Positions 1-9,741 of a stretch of 64,000 nt of DNA are shown piece by piece. The position numbers were made by a program, and so were the translations under genes. The DNA is from Mycobacterium branderi (GTDB lineage: Bacteria; Actinomycetota; Actinomycetes; Mycobacteriales; Mycobacteriaceae): NCBI RefSeq assembly GCF_010728725.1, contig NZ_AP022606.1, positions 372,001-436,000 of the forward strand. The letters run 5' to 3'. Positions within the stretch are counted from its first letter, which is position 1, and the number at the start of each line of letters is the position of its first letter. The notes under the pieces are model-generated. The model ran no database searches, was not told where the DNA came from, and saw only the letters and a list, made by a program, of their open reading frames with translations.

Positions 1-414
1 CAGCAAGACTTTTCCGCCGCCGGACTCCTCGGCGGGGGTGCCGATCAGCGCGACGGTCAGCCCGAGCTCGTCGGCGACCTCGGCCAACGCCAGCGCGGTG
101 CCGACCGCCGACGCGGCGATGATGTTGTGGCCGCAGGCGTGTCCGATCTCGGGCAGCGCGTCATACTCGGCGCACACGCCGATAACCAGCGGGCCGCTGC
201 CGAAGTCGGCGCGAAACGCGGTGCCCAAACCACCGGCGGCGGCGGTGATCTCGAAGCCACGCTCGGCGACCAGCGCCTGCGTCTTGGCGCAGCTGCGGTG
301 CTCGTCGAACGCCAGCTCAGGTTCGGCGTGGATTGCGTGGGACAACGCGACCAGGTCGCTGCCACGGCGCCGCACCGCATTCTCGACGGCATCCAATGCG
401 GTGGCTGTGGGCAT
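1..414 (-). CDS. amiB1: M20-family amidohydrolase, N-terminal part
   Basis: The gene runs off the left edge, so only about 138 N-terminal residues are visible, starting at an ATG (complement of 412-414). The family comprises M20 zinc peptidases/amidohydrolases that split amide bonds of N-acyl amino acids or small peptides. The visible part has the M20 signature [17 protein letters not shown], with the metal-binding His and Asp, and ends in TPAEESGGG, where the catalytic Glu pair belongs. It is divergent from deoD with a 34-bp gap, as amiB1 (Rv3306c) is in M. tuberculosis. Family assignment is secure. The substrate is not known from sequence. Confidence 0.88.
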   Translation of the reverse strand, partial: MPTATALDAVENAVRRRGSDLVALSHAIHAEPELAFDEHRSCAKTQALVAERGFEITAAAGGLGTAFRADFGSGPLVIGVCAEYDALPEIGHACGHNIIAASAVGTALALAEVADELGLTVALIGTPAEESGGGKVLL

Positions 415-448
415 TCTCGCAGTATCTCACCGGTTAGGCTGCCGCATT

Positions 449-1243
449 GTGACTGGTCCCGATGCCCTTGCGCAACGGGCGGCCGAGCTCATCGCCGAGG
501 GCACCGGCGTCGCCGACCACGATGTCGCGGTCGTGCTCGGGTCGGGGTGGGCGCCGGCCGTCGCCGCGCTGGGCTCGCCCACCGCGGTGTTGCCGATGGC
601 CGAGCTGCCCGGGTTCACTCCGCCCACCGCCGTCGGGCACACCGGTCAGGTGCTGTCGGTGCCGGTCGGTGAACACCGGGTGCTGGTGCTGGCGGGCCGC
701 ATTCATGCCTACGAGGGCCACGACCTGCTGCACGTCGTGCATCCGGTGCGAGCGGCGTGTGCGGCCGGGGCGCGCCTCGTCGTGCTGACCAACGCGGCCG
801 GCGGGCTGCGCGACGACTTCGAGGTCGGCCAGCCGGTGCTGATCAGCGACCACCTCAACCTGACCGCGCGCTCGCCGCTGGTCGGGCCGCAGTTCGTGGA
901 CCTGGTGGACGCGTACTCGCCGCGGCTGCGGGCGCTGGCCCGTGAGGTCGACCCCGGGCTAATCGAAGGCGTGTACGCCGGCCTGCCGGGCCCGCACTAC
1001 GAGACGCCGGCCGAGATCCGGATGCTGCGGGTGCTGGGCGCCGACCTGGTGGGTATGTCGACGGTGCACGAGACGATCGCGGCCCGGGCGGCCGGCGCCG
1101 AGGTGCTGGGGGTGTCGCTGGTGACCAACCTGGCGGCCGGGATCACCGGCGAGCCGCTCAGCCACGCCGAGGTGCTGGCGGCCGGCGCGGCGTCGGCAAC
1201 GCGGATGGGGTCGCTGCTGGCCGATGTGGTCGCGCGCGTGTGA
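449..1243 (+). CDS. deoD: Purine nucleoside phosphorylase
   Basis: This trimeric-type purine nucleoside phosphorylase (264 aa) splits inosine and guanosine with phosphate to base and ribose-1-phosphate in purine salvage. Visible motifs are the phosphate loop VLGSGW near residue 30, [28 protein letters not shown] and the base-binding VTNLAAG. The open frame extends far upstream, but that part overlaps amiB1 on the other strand. Homology begins at the GTG at 449, and a TAGGCT hexamer at 435-440 sits 8 nt before it, which suits a short or absent leader. The stop overlaps the pmmB start by 4 nt (GTGA), so the two are translationally coupled. Confidence 0.95.
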   Translation: MTGPDALAQRAAELIAEGTGVADHDVAVVLGSGWAPAVAALGSPTAVLPMAELPGFTPPTAVGHTGQVLSVPVGEHRVLVLAGRIHAYEGHDLLHVVHPVRAACAAGARLVVLTNAAGGLRDDFEVGQPVLISDHLNLTARSPLVGPQFVDLVDAYSPRLRALAREVDPGLIEGVYAGLPGPHYETPAEIRMLRVLGADLVGMSTVHETIAARAAGAEVLGVSLVTNLAAGITGEPLSHAEVLAAGAASATRMGSLLADVVARV

Positions 1244-2832
1244 ACCCGCAAGAGTGGATTGCGCACGACCCGGACCCGGTGACGGCCGCCGAGCTGGCCG
1301 CCTGTGACGCCGACGAGCTGGCCGCGCGGTTCGCCCGGCCGCTGAGGTTCGGCACCGCCGGGCTGCGCGGACCGGTGCGCGGCGGTCCCGACGCCATGAA
1401 CCTCGCCGTGGTGCTGCGCGCGACGTGGGCGGTGGCGCAGGTCCGCCAAGCCGGCACCGTGGTTGTCGGCCGCGACGCGCGTCACGGGTCGGCCGAGTTC
1501 GCGGTGGCAGCAGCCGAAGTCCTTGCCGCCGCCGGGTTTTCGGTGGTGTTGCTGCCCGGCCCGGTGCCCACGCCGGTACTCGCGTTTGCGGTGCGCCACC
1601 TGGGCGCGGCAGCCGGCATCCAGATCACCGCGTCGCACAACCCGCCGGCCGACAACGGCTACAAGGTGTATTTCGACGGCGGCATCCAGATCGTCTCGCC
1701 CACCGACCACGACATCGAAACAGCCATGGCCGCGGCACCTTTCGCCGATCAGATACCCAGGCAGCCGGTTGAGCCCGCCGACACCGATCTGATCGACCGC
1801 TATATCGAGCGGGCCGCGGCGGTGCGACGCTCGATGGGTTCGGTGCGGGTGGCGCTGACGCCGTTGCACGGAGTGGGTGGCGCGGTGGCCGTCGAGACGC
1901 TGCGGCGCGCCGGCTTCGGCGAGGTACACACCGTCGGGGCCCAGTTCGCACCGGATCCCGACTTCCCCACCGTCGCGTTCCCCAACCCGGAAGAACCGGG
2001 CGCCACCGACGCGCTGCTGACGCTGGCCGCCGACGTGCACGCCGACGTGGCTATCGCGCTGGATCCCGACGCCGACCGCTGCGCGGTCGGGATTCGAAAC
2101 CCCGACAGCTCGTGGCGGATGCTCTCCGGCGACGAAACCGGTTGGCTGCTAGGCGATTACATCCTGTCGCACACTGAAAGCCCCGAGACCAGCGTGGTGG
2201 CCAGCACCGTGGTGTCGTCGCGCATGCTGGCTGCGATCGCCGCGCAGTACGGCGCGCGCCACGTCGAAACCCTGACCGGTTTCAAATGGCTGGCGCGTGC
2301 CGACGCGGACCTGCCCGGCAAAACGTTGGTCTACGCCTACGAGGAGGCGATCGGGCACTGCGTCGACCCGGACGCGGTTCGCGACAAGGACGGCATCAGC
2401 GCCGCGGTACTGGTCTGCGACCTGGTGGCATCGCTCAAGCAGCAGGGCCGCTCGGTGCCCGACATGCTCGACGACCTCGCTCGCCGCCACGGCGTGCACA
2501 TGATCGCGGCCGTATCATGGCCGGTCGCCGACCGGCACGAGGCGGCCTCCCTGATGACGCGGCTGCGAGAAGATCCGCCGACCCGGCTGGCCGGATTCGC
2601 GGCGACCATGACCACAAGCACCAATCTGCTGGTCTTCACCGGCGGTGACACCGACACATCGGTCCGGGTGGCACTGCGGCCGTCGGGAACCGAACCGAAA
2701 GTCAAGTGCTACATCGAGATTCGGTGCGGCGACCGCGACCGCGCGACTGCGCTACGTGACGAAGTGGTGTCCGAAATTCAGCGCGGCCCGAACTGGCGAT
2801 CACCGGCGTCGCCGAGACCCGGCACAATGTAG
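1240..2832 (+). CDS. pmmB: Phosphomannomutase/phosphoglucomutase family
   Basis: This is an alpha-D-phosphohexomutase of 530 aa, the usual length of the large PmmB class, which interconverts hexose- or pentose-1- and -6(5)-phosphates. The phosphoserine loop [13 protein letters not shown] lies near residue 130, the Mg-binding loop DPDADRC near 278, the sugar loop EEAIGH near 368, and the phosphate-binding [10 protein letters not shown] near 480. Coupling to deoD suggests that ribose-1-phosphate from nucleoside phosphorolysis is a plausible substrate (phosphopentomutase role); this is inference. The 3' end overlaps the convergent upp gene by 55 nt. Confidence 0.92.
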   Translation: MNPQEWIAHDPDPVTAAELAACDADELAARFARPLRFGTAGLRGPVRGGPDAMNLAVVLRATWAVAQVRQAGTVVVGRDARHGSAEFAVAAAEVLAAAGFSVVLLPGPVPTPVLAFAVRHLGAAAGIQITASHNPPADNGYKVYFDGGIQIVSPTDHDIETAMAAAPFADQIPRQPVEPADTDLIDRYIERAAAVRRSMGSVRVALTPLHGVGGAVAVETLRRAGFGEVHTVGAQFAPDPDFPTVAFPNPEEPGATDALLTLAADVHADVAIALDPDADRCAVGIRNPDSSWRMLSGDETGWLLGDYILSHTESPETSVVASTVVSSRMLAAIAAQYGARHVETLTGFKWLARADADLPGKTLVYAYEEAIGHCVDPDAVRDKDGISAAVLVCDLVASLKQQGRSVPDMLDDLARRHGVHMIAAVSWPVADRHEAASLMTRLREDPPTRLAGFAATMTTSTNLLVFTGGDTDTSVRVALRPSGTEPKVKCYIEIRCGDRDRATALRDEVVSEIQRGPNWRSPASPRPGTM

Positions 2833-3401
2833 GCGTTTTCGTTGAGCCCGTCGTCGACCGCCGCGGTGAACACTCGAACATAGGGTGCTGTCTTCTCCAG
2901 CGCCGCAATCCCTTCCGGCGCCGCCACCACGCACAGCACGGTGATGTCGCGGGCGCCGCGGCGGTGCAGCAAGCCGATGGTGTGGGTCATGGACCCGCCG
3001 GTGGCCAGCATCGGGTCGAGAACCATCACCGGCTGGGCGCTCAAATCGTCGGGCAGCGCTTCGAGATACGGCACGGGCGAAAAGGTTTCCTCGTCGCGGA
3101 CCACGCCGACGAAGCCCACCCGGGCTTCCGGCAGCAGCGCGTGCGCCTGGTCGACCATCCCCAATCCGGCCCGCAGCACCGGCACCAGCAGCGGCGGCGT
3201 GGCCAGCCGCGCGCCGGACGTCTCGGCCAGTGGGGTGCGCACCGGGACGATGTCGCGCGGCGCATCACGGGTTGCCTCGTAGACCAGCATCAGCGTCAGG
3301 TCGCGCAACGCGGCGCGAAACGCGACGTTGTCGGTGCGTTCGTCGCGCAGTGTGGTCAGCCGGGCCGCGGCCAGCGGGTGGTCAACGACACGCACTTCCA
3401 C
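2778..3401 (-). CDS. upp: Uracil phosphoribosyltransferase
   Basis: The enzyme converts uracil and PRPP to UMP in pyrimidine salvage. At 207 aa it has the normal family length. The PRPP-binding loop [13 protein letters not shown] and the C-terminal uracil-binding [15 protein letters not shown] are present. The frame stays open to 3434, but the GTG at 3401 gives the family N-terminus ([11 protein letters not shown]), and 11 further residues would run into the sapM promoter. Divergent from sapM. The last 55 nt overlap the end of pmmB antiparallel. Confidence 0.94.
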   Translation of the reverse strand: MEVRVVDHPLAAARLTTLRDERTDNVAFRAALRDLTLMLVYEATRDAPRDIVPVRTPLAETSGARLATPPLLVPVLRAGLGMVDQAHALLPEARVGFVGVVRDEETFSPVPYLEALPDDLSAQPVMVLDPMLATGGSMTHTIGLLHRRGARDITVLCVVAAPEGIAALEKTAPYVRVFTAAVDDGLNENAYIVPGLGDAGDRQFGPR

Positions 3402-3438
3402 GGGAAACGACCTTAGTATTTTCGGGCCGGACACGCCT

Positions 3439-3444
3439 TATACT
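3439..3444 (+). promoter_or_regulatory. -10 element of a leaderless sapM promoter
   Basis: TATACT, a near-perfect -10 hexamer, ends 6 nt before the sapM ATG at 3451. In mycobacteria this spacing places the transcription start on the A of the ATG, so sapM should be leaderless. No Shine-Dalgarno sequence precedes the start, which agrees. Confidence 0.7.
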
Positions 3445-3450
3445 CCCGGC

Positions 3451-4347
3451 ATGCGGCGCCGCGGCCGGCGACACGGCAGACGACAGCGAGCGGTCAGCCT
3501 GTTCGGCGTCTTGGCCGTGTTGACGGCGGTGATGTCTTGGCCGCCAGCACATTTCGAGCCTCCCGCGACGCCGGTGAACGTCGCCGCCGCTATTCCGACG
3601 CCCGCGCACGTCGTCGTCGTGGTGGAAGAGAACCGCTCCTACGCCAACATCATCGGCAACCCGGCTGCCCCCTACATCAACTCGTTGGCCGCCGGCGGCG
3701 CGTCGATGACGCAGTCCTTCGCCGAAGTGCATCCGAGCCAGCCGAATTACTTCGCGCTGTTCGCCGGCAGCACGCTGGGGGTCAAGGAGAACAACTGCCC
3801 GGTCAGCGGCGGCACCACCCCGAACCTGGGTTCGCAATTGCTCAGTACCGGACGCACTTTCGTGGGCTACGCCGAAAGCCTGCCGGCCGTCGGCTCGCAG
3901 GCATGCAGCTCGGCCAAATACGCCCGCAAGCACGCGCCGTGGGTCAACTTCACCAACATTCCCCCCGCCTACTCGCTGCCGTTTTCGGCATTCCCGGCCA
4001 ATTACGCCGCGCTGCCGACCGTCTCATTCGTCATCCCCAACGTCGACAACGACATGCACGACGGCTCGATAGCGCAAGGCGACACCTGGCTGTACCGCAA
4101 CCTGTCGCCCTATGCGGAATGGGCGAAGGCCAACAACAGCCTGCTGATCCTGACCTGGGACGAGGACGACAACTCCCAGCGAAACCAGATCCCGACCATC
4201 TTCTACGGCGCACACATCAGGCCGGGGACCTACAGCGAGCCGATCAGCCACTACAACGTGTTGTCCACCCTGGAGCAGATGTACGGGCTGCCCAAGCTCG
4301 GCCTGGCCGCGCGGGCCCCGGCGATCACCGACATTTGGGCCTCGTAA
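3451..4347 (+). CDS. sapM: Secreted acid phosphatase SapM
   Basis: This is a 298-aa phosphoesterase-family (PF04185-like) protein. An arginine-rich N-terminus followed by a hydrophobic stretch (about residues 15-30) and an Ala/Pro-rich segment forms a secretion signal. The catalytic domain starts with the metal/phosphate motif VVVEENRSY near residue 54 and later has SYL-type asparagine and histidine clusters (PNVDNDMHDG, WDEDDN). The M. tuberculosis orthologue Rv3310 is exported and dephosphorylates phosphatidylinositol-3-phosphate, stalling phagosome maturation. The ATG at 3451 is chosen because a -10 hexamer lies immediately upstream. Confidence 0.92.
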   Translation: MRRRGRRHGRRQRAVSLFGVLAVLTAVMSWPPAHFEPPATPVNVAAAIPTPAHVVVVVEENRSYANIIGNPAAPYINSLAAGGASMTQSFAEVHPSQPNYFALFAGSTLGVKENNCPVSGGTTPNLGSQLLSTGRTFVGYAESLPAVGSQACSSAKYARKHAPWVNFTNIPPAYSLPFSAFPANYAALPTVSFVIPNVDNDMHDGSIAQGDTWLYRNLSPYAEWAKANNSLLILTWDEDDNSQRNQIPTIFYGAHIRPGTYSEPISHYNVLSTLEQMYGLPKLGLAARAPAITDIWAS

Positions 4348-4367
4348 CCCGCTCGGGGCGGCGTCGT

Positions 4368-4373
4368 TATTCT
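4368..4373 (+). promoter_or_regulatory. -10 element, leaderless promoter of the Rv3311-like gene
   Basis: TATTCT ends 6 nt before the ATG at 4380, so transcription should start at the initiation codon. The gene therefore need not depend on read-through from sapM, which stops only 32 nt upstream. Confidence 0.6.
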
Positions 4374-4379
4374 GTGCCG

Positions 4380-5639
4380 ATGGCTGCTGACCTCGTGCCT
4401 ATCCGCCTGAGCCTGACCGCCGGCGACCGCTACACCGTGTGGGCGCCCCGCTGGCGCGACGCCGGCGACGAGTGGGAGGCGTTCCTGGGCCGCGACGAAG
4501 ACCTCTATGGCTTCGAAACCGTCGCCGACCTGGTTGCTTTCGTACGGACCAACACCGAGCACGACCTGGTCGACCACCCCGGTTGGCAGGAGTTCAGCAC
4601 GGCCAACGCACATAAGCTGGATCCCGCCGAGGACCAGCAATTCGACCTGATCGCGGTCGAGGAAGTGGTCGCGGAGAAGCCGACCGAGGAATCGGTCGCG
4701 GCGCTGGCGGGCACGCTCGCGATCGTGTCGTCGATCGGATCGGTGTGCGAGCTGCCGGCAGTGACGAAGTTCTTCAACGGCAACCCGACCCTGGGCACCG
4801 TGGCCGGCGGCATCGAGCACTTCACCGGCAAAGCCGGCCTCAAACGCTGGAACGCGATCGCCGAGATCATCGGGCGCGGCTGGGACGACGTGCTCGCCGC
4901 CGTCGACGGCATCGTCAGCACACCGGAGGTGGACAGCGCGGCGTCGGCGAAGGCGGCCGACGAATTGGCCGAACCGCCGGAGGAACCCGACGAGGTGGTG
5001 GCCGACGAGGACGCCGCCGAGGAGGAAACACCGGCCGAGGACGTCGAGGAGGATGCCCGCGCCGACGGCGACGCGGTGGTACTCGGCAGCGACGAGGACT
5101 TCTGGCTGAAGGTCGGCATCGACCCCGTCCGGATCATGACCGGCGCCGGCACGTTCTACACGCTGCGCTGCTATTTCGACGACCGGCCGATCTTCCTGGG
5201 CCGCAACGGGCGGATCAGCGTGTTCAGCTCCGAGCGGGCGCTGGCCCGCTATCTGGCCGACGAGCACGACCACGACCTGTCGGATCTGAGCACCTACGAC
5301 GACATCCGCACCGCCGCCACCGACGGCTCGCTGGAGGTCGACGTCACCGACGACAACGTCTACGTGCTGACCGGGCTGGCCGACGATTTCGCCGAGGGAC
5401 CCGATGCGGTGGACCGCGAGCAGCTCGAGCTGGCCGTCGAGCTGCTGCGCGACGTCGGCGACTACGCCGAGGACAACACCGTCGACAAGGCGCTGGCTAC
5501 CGAACGCGCGCTGGGCCAGCTGATCGCCTACGTGCTGGAGCCCGGCTCGGTCGACAAGCCCACACCGCCGTACGCCGAGGCGGTGCGGGAGTGGGAGGAA
5601 CTGGACCGGTTCGTGGAGTCGCGGCTAAGGCGCGAGTAG
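4380..5639 (+). CDS. Conserved mycobacterial acidic protein (Rv3311-like)
   Basis: The 419-aa protein has no signal peptide or membrane segment. Two related globular halves, each beginning with a tryptophan/tyrosine-rich strand pattern (YTVWAPRW near 20; FYTLRCYF near 257) and continuing with a FLGR(D/N) segment, flank a very acidic Glu/Asp/Ala linker at about residues 190-240. This looks like an internal duplication joined by a disordered acidic linker. It matches M. tuberculosis Rv3311 in length and position after sapM. The function is unknown, and I see no catalytic motif. Confidence 0.85.
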   Translation: MAADLVPIRLSLTAGDRYTVWAPRWRDAGDEWEAFLGRDEDLYGFETVADLVAFVRTNTEHDLVDHPGWQEFSTANAHKLDPAEDQQFDLIAVEEVVAEKPTEESVAALAGTLAIVSSIGSVCELPAVTKFFNGNPTLGTVAGGIEHFTGKAGLKRWNAIAEIIGRGWDDVLAAVDGIVSTPEVDSAASAKAADELAEPPEEPDEVVADEDAAEEETPAEDVEEDARADGDAVVLGSDEDFWLKVGIDPVRIMTGAGTFYTLRCYFDDRPIFLGRNGRISVFSSERALARYLADEHDHDLSDLSTYDDIRTAATDGSLEVDVTDDNVYVLTGLADDFAEGPDAVDREQLELAVELLRDVGDYAEDNTVDKALATERALGQLIAYVLEPGSVDKPTPPYAEAVREWEELDRFVESRLRRE

Positions 5640-5672
5640 CGCCGCGAGACGCCGACGACATTCTCGTGAGCG

Positions 5673-6452
5673 TCAAGGCTGCGGCGCGAGTAGCGGCAGC
5701 AGCCGGTGATCGCGGGTGAACACCCGCCGCACCAGGCCGAGCGCGACCACGACGGTGGTCACCGCCACTGAACCCAGGATCAAAAACATCACTACGGCCT
5801 GCACGAGCACGGCCTGCACCGGGGAGACCCCGGCGAGGATCAGCCCGGTCATCGCGCCGGGCAGAAACACCAGCCCGGTCGCCTTGGTGGTTTCGATCTG
5901 CGGGGATACCGCCGAGCGCAGCGCGATCCGCAGATACGGCGCGGCGGCTTGCCGGTAGGGCTGCCCGAGGGCCAGCCGCGCCTCGACCTCGGCGCGTTTG
6001 TCGCGCAGCTCGTCGACCAGTCGCCGGGCCACCAGCACGGTGGCCGTCATCGAGTTGCCGATCATCATCCCCGCGATCGGTACCAGGGTGCGCGGCTGCA
6101 GCGGAAATACCCGCAGCCCGAATATCACTCCCAGAGTGACCACCGCCGCGGCGGTGAACGCGGCGACGGCCAGCACGCCCAGCCGCGGCACCTCGGGCGC
6201 GCGCCGGCGTGCAACGTCGCCCGCGTAGGCGACCATGCCCGCGGTCCATGCCCACGACCACCACAGCGAGCGGCCGGGCGCAAACAGTAGCGTCAGCGCT
6301 CCGCCCACGAGCAGCAGCTGGGCCAGCGCGCGGGTCGCCGCCCACAGCACCTGCCGCTCCAGACCGAGGCGCTGCCACAGCGAGATCGCCGCCGCGAACG
6401 CCACCAGGGCCAGCGACGTCGCCAGTCCCACCCAGCCGACTTCGCCGTTCAT
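5673..6452 (-). CDS. ABC transporter permease, FetB/YbbM family
   Basis: The 259-aa integral membrane protein has about seven hydrophobic segments and the family motifs QLLLVGG (near 43), GMMIGNSMTAT (near 127) and LPGAMTGLILAG (near 195). FetB of E. coli works with FetA in iron export and oxidative-stress resistance. The substrate here is inferred only. The start codon overlaps the stop of the ATPase gene by 4 nt (ATGA), so the two form one operon and probably one complex. The open frame continues upstream, but that extension lies wholly inside the ATPase gene. Confidence 0.85.
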   Translation of the reverse strand: MNGEVGWVGLATSLALVAFAAAISLWQRLGLERQVLWAATRALAQLLLVGGALTLLFAPGRSLWWSWAWTAGMVAYAGDVARRRAPEVPRLGVLAVAAFTAAAVVTLGVIFGLRVFPLQPRTLVPIAGMMIGNSMTATVLVARRLVDELRDKRAEVEARLALGQPYRQAAAPYLRIALRSAVSPQIETTKATGLVFLPGAMTGLILAGVSPVQAVLVQAVVMFLILGSVAVTTVVVALGLVRRVFTRDHRLLPLLAPQP

Positions 6453-7117
6453 CGCGTCACCTCCTCCAGCCCGACACAGCGGCCGCGTTCGATGCGCAGC
6501 ACCCGGTCGGCGATCCGCTCGAGCTGCGCGGCGTCGTGAGTGACCCACAACGCCGGTATGCCGTCGTCGTGGGCGAGTTCCCGCACCGCGGCCTCGATCA
6601 CCGCCGCGGCGGCGGCGTCCACCGCGGAGGTCGGTTCGTCCAGCAGCAGCACCTGGGGTCGGGCAATCAGTGTGCGGGCCAGACACATTCGTTGCGCTTC
6701 CCCGCCGGACAGAGAGGCCGTGTCGCGGTCCAGCCACGAGCCGGTCAACGCCACCCGCGTCAATGTCTCGGCCATCGCAGACTCGGAGACCTGCGGGTCG
6801 GCGACACGCAAATTGTCGGCCACCGTGCCGGGAAACGGGGTGGGGCGCTGAAAGCACATGCCAACCCGGCGTCGCAGCCACAACGGATCGATGTCGGCAA
6901 TGTCCTTGCCGCAGAACGACACTCGGCCGCTGGTCGGCACCTCCAGCCGATTGCACAGTCGCAGCAGGGTCGACTTGCCCGAGCCCGACGGCCCGAACAC
7001 CACCGTGACGCCCTGCTGCGGAACAGCGGCGGTGAAGCCATCCAGCGCGCGGATTCCGCCCCGCTCCACCACGACGTCGGCGAAGTCGAACACCGTGTCG
7101 GGGTTCTTATCGACCAC
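6449..7117 (-). CDS. ABC transporter ATP-binding protein, FetA/YbbL-like
   Basis: This 222-aa single-domain ATPase has Walker A GPSGSGKST near residue 40, the signature LSGGEAQR and Walker B VLLLDEPTSAVD. The GTG at 7117 is chosen because a strong GAGGAGG Shine-Dalgarno lies 5 nt upstream and the protein start then fits the family; the frame stays open to 7288. It partners the permease downstream. The broken multicopper oxidase gene is divergent, 49 bp away, which hints at a shared metal-homeostasis theme. Confidence 0.87.
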   Translation of the reverse strand: MVDKNPDTVFDFADVVVERGGIRALDGFTAAVPQQGVTVVFGPSGSGKSTLLRLCNRLEVPTSGRVSFCGKDIADIDPLWLRRRVGMCFQRPTPFPGTVADNLRVADPQVSESAMAETLTRVALTGSWLDRDTASLSGGEAQRMCLARTLIARPQVLLLDEPTSAVDAAAAAVIEAAVRELAHDDGIPALWVTHDAAQLERIADRVLRIERGRCVGLEEVTR

Positions 7118-7153
7118 TGCGCCTCCTCGCCTGCAGACTGTATCGGGGTCGGT

Positions 7154-7159
7154 TAACGT
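7154..7159 (+). promoter_or_regulatory. -10 element before the multicopper oxidase
   Basis: TAACGT ends 7 nt before the GTG at 7167, the geometry of a leaderless promoter. No Shine-Dalgarno sequence is visible. The in-frame GTG at 7158 overlaps the hexamer and is therefore less likely to be the start. Confidence 0.45.
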
Positions 7160-7166
7160 GCTGCGA

Positions 7167-8643
7167 GTGCAAGCCGATGCGGCGCCGGTTGCTCGACGCG
7201 ACTTCCTCAAGTGGAGCAGCCTGGCCATCCTGACTGCCGGAGGTCTCGCGACGGGAACGGCGTCGAGCTGTCTGCGGTCGCCGGGCAAGGCCGACTACAC
7301 GTTGCGGATCGCGGTGACGGATGTGGAAGTTGCCCCGGGCAAGCTCATCACGACCGACCTACAACGGCCAATTCCCCGGACCGCTGCTGCGGTTCACCGC
7401 GGGCAAACCGACTCGGGTCGACGTGCACAACGACACCGACATTCCCCAACAGCTGCATTGGCACGGGCAGCGCCTGCCGGTGGATGTCGACGGTTCCGCC
7501 GAAGAAGGCACGCCGTTCATCCCGGCCCACGGCATGCGCCGAATTTCGTTCGTCCCAGGCCCGGCCGGTTTCCGCTTCTACCACACCCATCTCACTCCGG
7601 CCGCCGACATGACCGGCGGCCAGTACAGCGGCCTGGTCGGCCCGGTGTACATCGAGCCCAACAATGATCCCGGCTCCTATGACCGCGAAGCCTTCCTCAC
7701 GCTCAAGGAATTTGAGCCCAGCCTCACCCAGAGCGAAGAGATGGACAGCGACTTCCTGGCCGGAGACGCCGTTGCCGAGCTGCAGAACACCGGCGAGCAA
7801 GCGATGGCCACATCGGTGGCGGCCGGCACGCCGCACGGTTACGAGGTCGGCTACGACACCTTCACCGTCAACGGGCGCACACTCGGCCACGGCGAGCCGA
7901 TCCGGGTGAAAGCCGGTGAGCGGCTGCTGCTCCACGTGCTCAACGGCAGCGCAACGGAAAATCGAAGCCTCGCCCTGCCCGGCCACACGTTCACCGTCAT
8001 TGCCCTGGACGGCAACCCGGTGCCCAAGCCTGCCAGTGTGCCGGTGCTGTGGCTGGGCGCCGGCGAGCGTGTCTCGGCGATCGTCGAGCTGACCCACCCC
8101 GGCATCTGGGTCCTCGGCGACCTGTCCGACGAAGATCGCCGGCGCGGTATGGGTGTGGTGGTCGAGTACGCCGGGCGCACAGGCAGCCCAGAATGGGCAT
8201 CGCCACCTGTATTCCGATGGGACTACCGGTTATTCGCCGCAGCAGGCCAAACCCCGGCGCCCGTTGACCACGTCATCGACATGCTCATCGAAAAGCGCAA
8301 CGCGGCTCACGACGGGTTCAACGTCTGGACCATCAACGGGACGGCGTTCACGATGGACAGCAAGCAACCGGTGCTCGACATCTCCTCCGGTAAGCGGTAT
8401 CGGCTGCGGTTCCGCAACGCCAGCGACGACCTCCACCCCATGCACCTGCACCGGCACACCTTCGAAATCACCCATGTCGCAGGCACACCCACCGCCGGTA
8501 TCCGCAAGGACGTCGCCATGCTCGGCGGCTACCAGACCATGGACGTCGACTTCCTCGCCGACCAGCCCGGCTTGTCGCTACTGCACTGTCACCAACAGCT
8601 GCACATGGATTTCGGGTTCATGTTGTTGCTGCACTGCTCCTGA
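7167..8643 (+). pseudogene. Tat-exported multicopper oxidase, frameshifted
   Basis: The first 60-65 codons (from GTG 7167) encode a twin-arginine signal (RRDFLK, then a hydrophobic stretch ending near Cys-Leu-Arg). The rest of a three-domain laccase-like oxidase continues in the next frame from about 7352-7360 (YNGQFPGPLLR onward) to 8643. All four copper-ligand motifs are intact downstream: HWHG, HTHL, HPMHLHRH and HCHQQLHMDFGFM. One extra base (or two missing) near 7355 separates the halves. The gene is either newly broken or the base is a sequence error, because the rest shows no decay. Its relatives oxidise Cu(I), Fe(II) or phenols in the cell envelope. Confidence 0.8.
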
Positions 8644-8652
8644 TGCGGGCCA

Positions 8653-9741
8653 TCAGCCGATCAGGACGGCGAACCGCGGCTTGATCACCTCATCGATGAT
8701 CGCCAGCCGCTCGTCGAACGGAATGAACGCCGACTTCATCGCATTGATCGTGAACCGCTCGAGGTCGCTCCAGCCATAGCCGAATGCTTCTACCAGCCGG
8801 TGCATTTCGCGGCTCATCGACGTGTCGCTCATCAGCCGGTTATCGGTGTTGATGGTCACCCGGAACCGGGCCCGGGCCAGCAGGTCGAACGGGTGCTCGG
8901 CGATGCTGGCTACCACACCGGAATGCACGTTGGAGCTGGGGCACAGCTCCAGGGGAATTCGCTTGTCCCGCAAGATCGATGCCTGCTGGCCGAGCCGCAC
9001 GGTGCCGTCGTCGTCGACGTCGATGTCGTCGACGATGCGCACCCCGTGACCGAGCCGGTCGGCACTGCAGAACGCGATCGCCTCGTGAATCGACGGCAGC
9101 CCGAACGCCTCGCCGGCGTGAATCGTGAAGCGCGCGTTGTGGTCTCGCATGTATTCGAACGCGTCCAGGTGCCGGGTCGGCGGATAGCCGGCCTCCGCGC
9201 CGGCGATGTCGAAACCGACGACGCCCTTGTCCCGGAACCGGATCGCCAGCTCGGCGATCTCGCGGGACAGCGCGGCGTGGCGCATCGCGGTGACCAGGCA
9301 GCGGACGGTGATCGGACGGCCGGCCGCAGCGGCGGCCTTCTCGCCATCGGCGAATCCGGCCAGCACGGTGTCCACGACCTCGTCGAACGACAGCCCGCGG
9401 TTGATGTGCAGCTCGGGGGCGAACCGCACCTCGGCGTAGACGACGTTGTCGGCGGCCAGGTCCTCCACGCACTCGACGGCGACCCGGTGCAGCGCCTCGG
9501 GCGTCTGCATCACCGCCACGGTGTGCGCGAACGGCTCCAGGTAGCGCTCCAACGATCCGCTGTAGGAGCGAGTGTGAAACCAGCGAGCGAGCTCGTCGAC
9601 GTCGGTGGCGGGCAGGTCGTCGTAGCCCAGTTCCCCGGCAAGGTCCAACACGGTGGCCGGGCGCAGCCCGCCGTCGAGGTGATCGTGCAGCAGCGCTTTG
9701 GGTGCCTGCTGGATGGCCTCCAGGCTCAGCGGCGTCGTCAT
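8653..9741 (-). CDS. add: Adenosine deaminase
   Basis: The 362-aa enzyme hydrolyses adenosine and deoxyadenosine to inosines. The zinc ligands of HDHLDGG are near residue 20, HAGEAFG near 200, the GHG motif near 224 and NTDNRLMS near 290; these are the standard family motifs. The ATG at 9741 overlaps the deoA stop by 4 nt. It is the last gene of cdd-deoA-add, so the operon deaminates cytidine and adenosine and phosphorolyses pyrimidine nucleosides. Length matches M. tuberculosis Add. Confidence 0.95.
   Translation of the reverse strand: MTTPLSLEAIQQAPKALLHDHLDGGLRPATVLDLAGELGYDDLPATDVDELARWFHTRSYSGSLERYLEPFAHTVAVMQTPEALHRVAVECVEDLAADNVVYAEVRFAPELHINRGLSFDEVVDTVLAGFADGEKAAAAAGRPITVRCLVTAMRHAALSREIAELAIRFRDKGVVGFDIAGAEAGYPPTRHLDAFEYMRDHNARFTIHAGEAFGLPSIHEAIAFCSADRLGHGVRIVDDIDVDDDGTVRLGQQASILRDKRIPLELCPSSNVHSGVVASIAEHPFDLLARARFRVTINTDNRLMSDTSMSREMHRLVEAFGYGWSDLERFTINAMKSAFIPFDERLAIIDEVIKPRFAVLIG

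Noticed and set aside
38..448. N-terminal extension of deoD
   Set aside because: It lies antisense to amiB1, which has clear M20 homology; the deoD family start is at 449.
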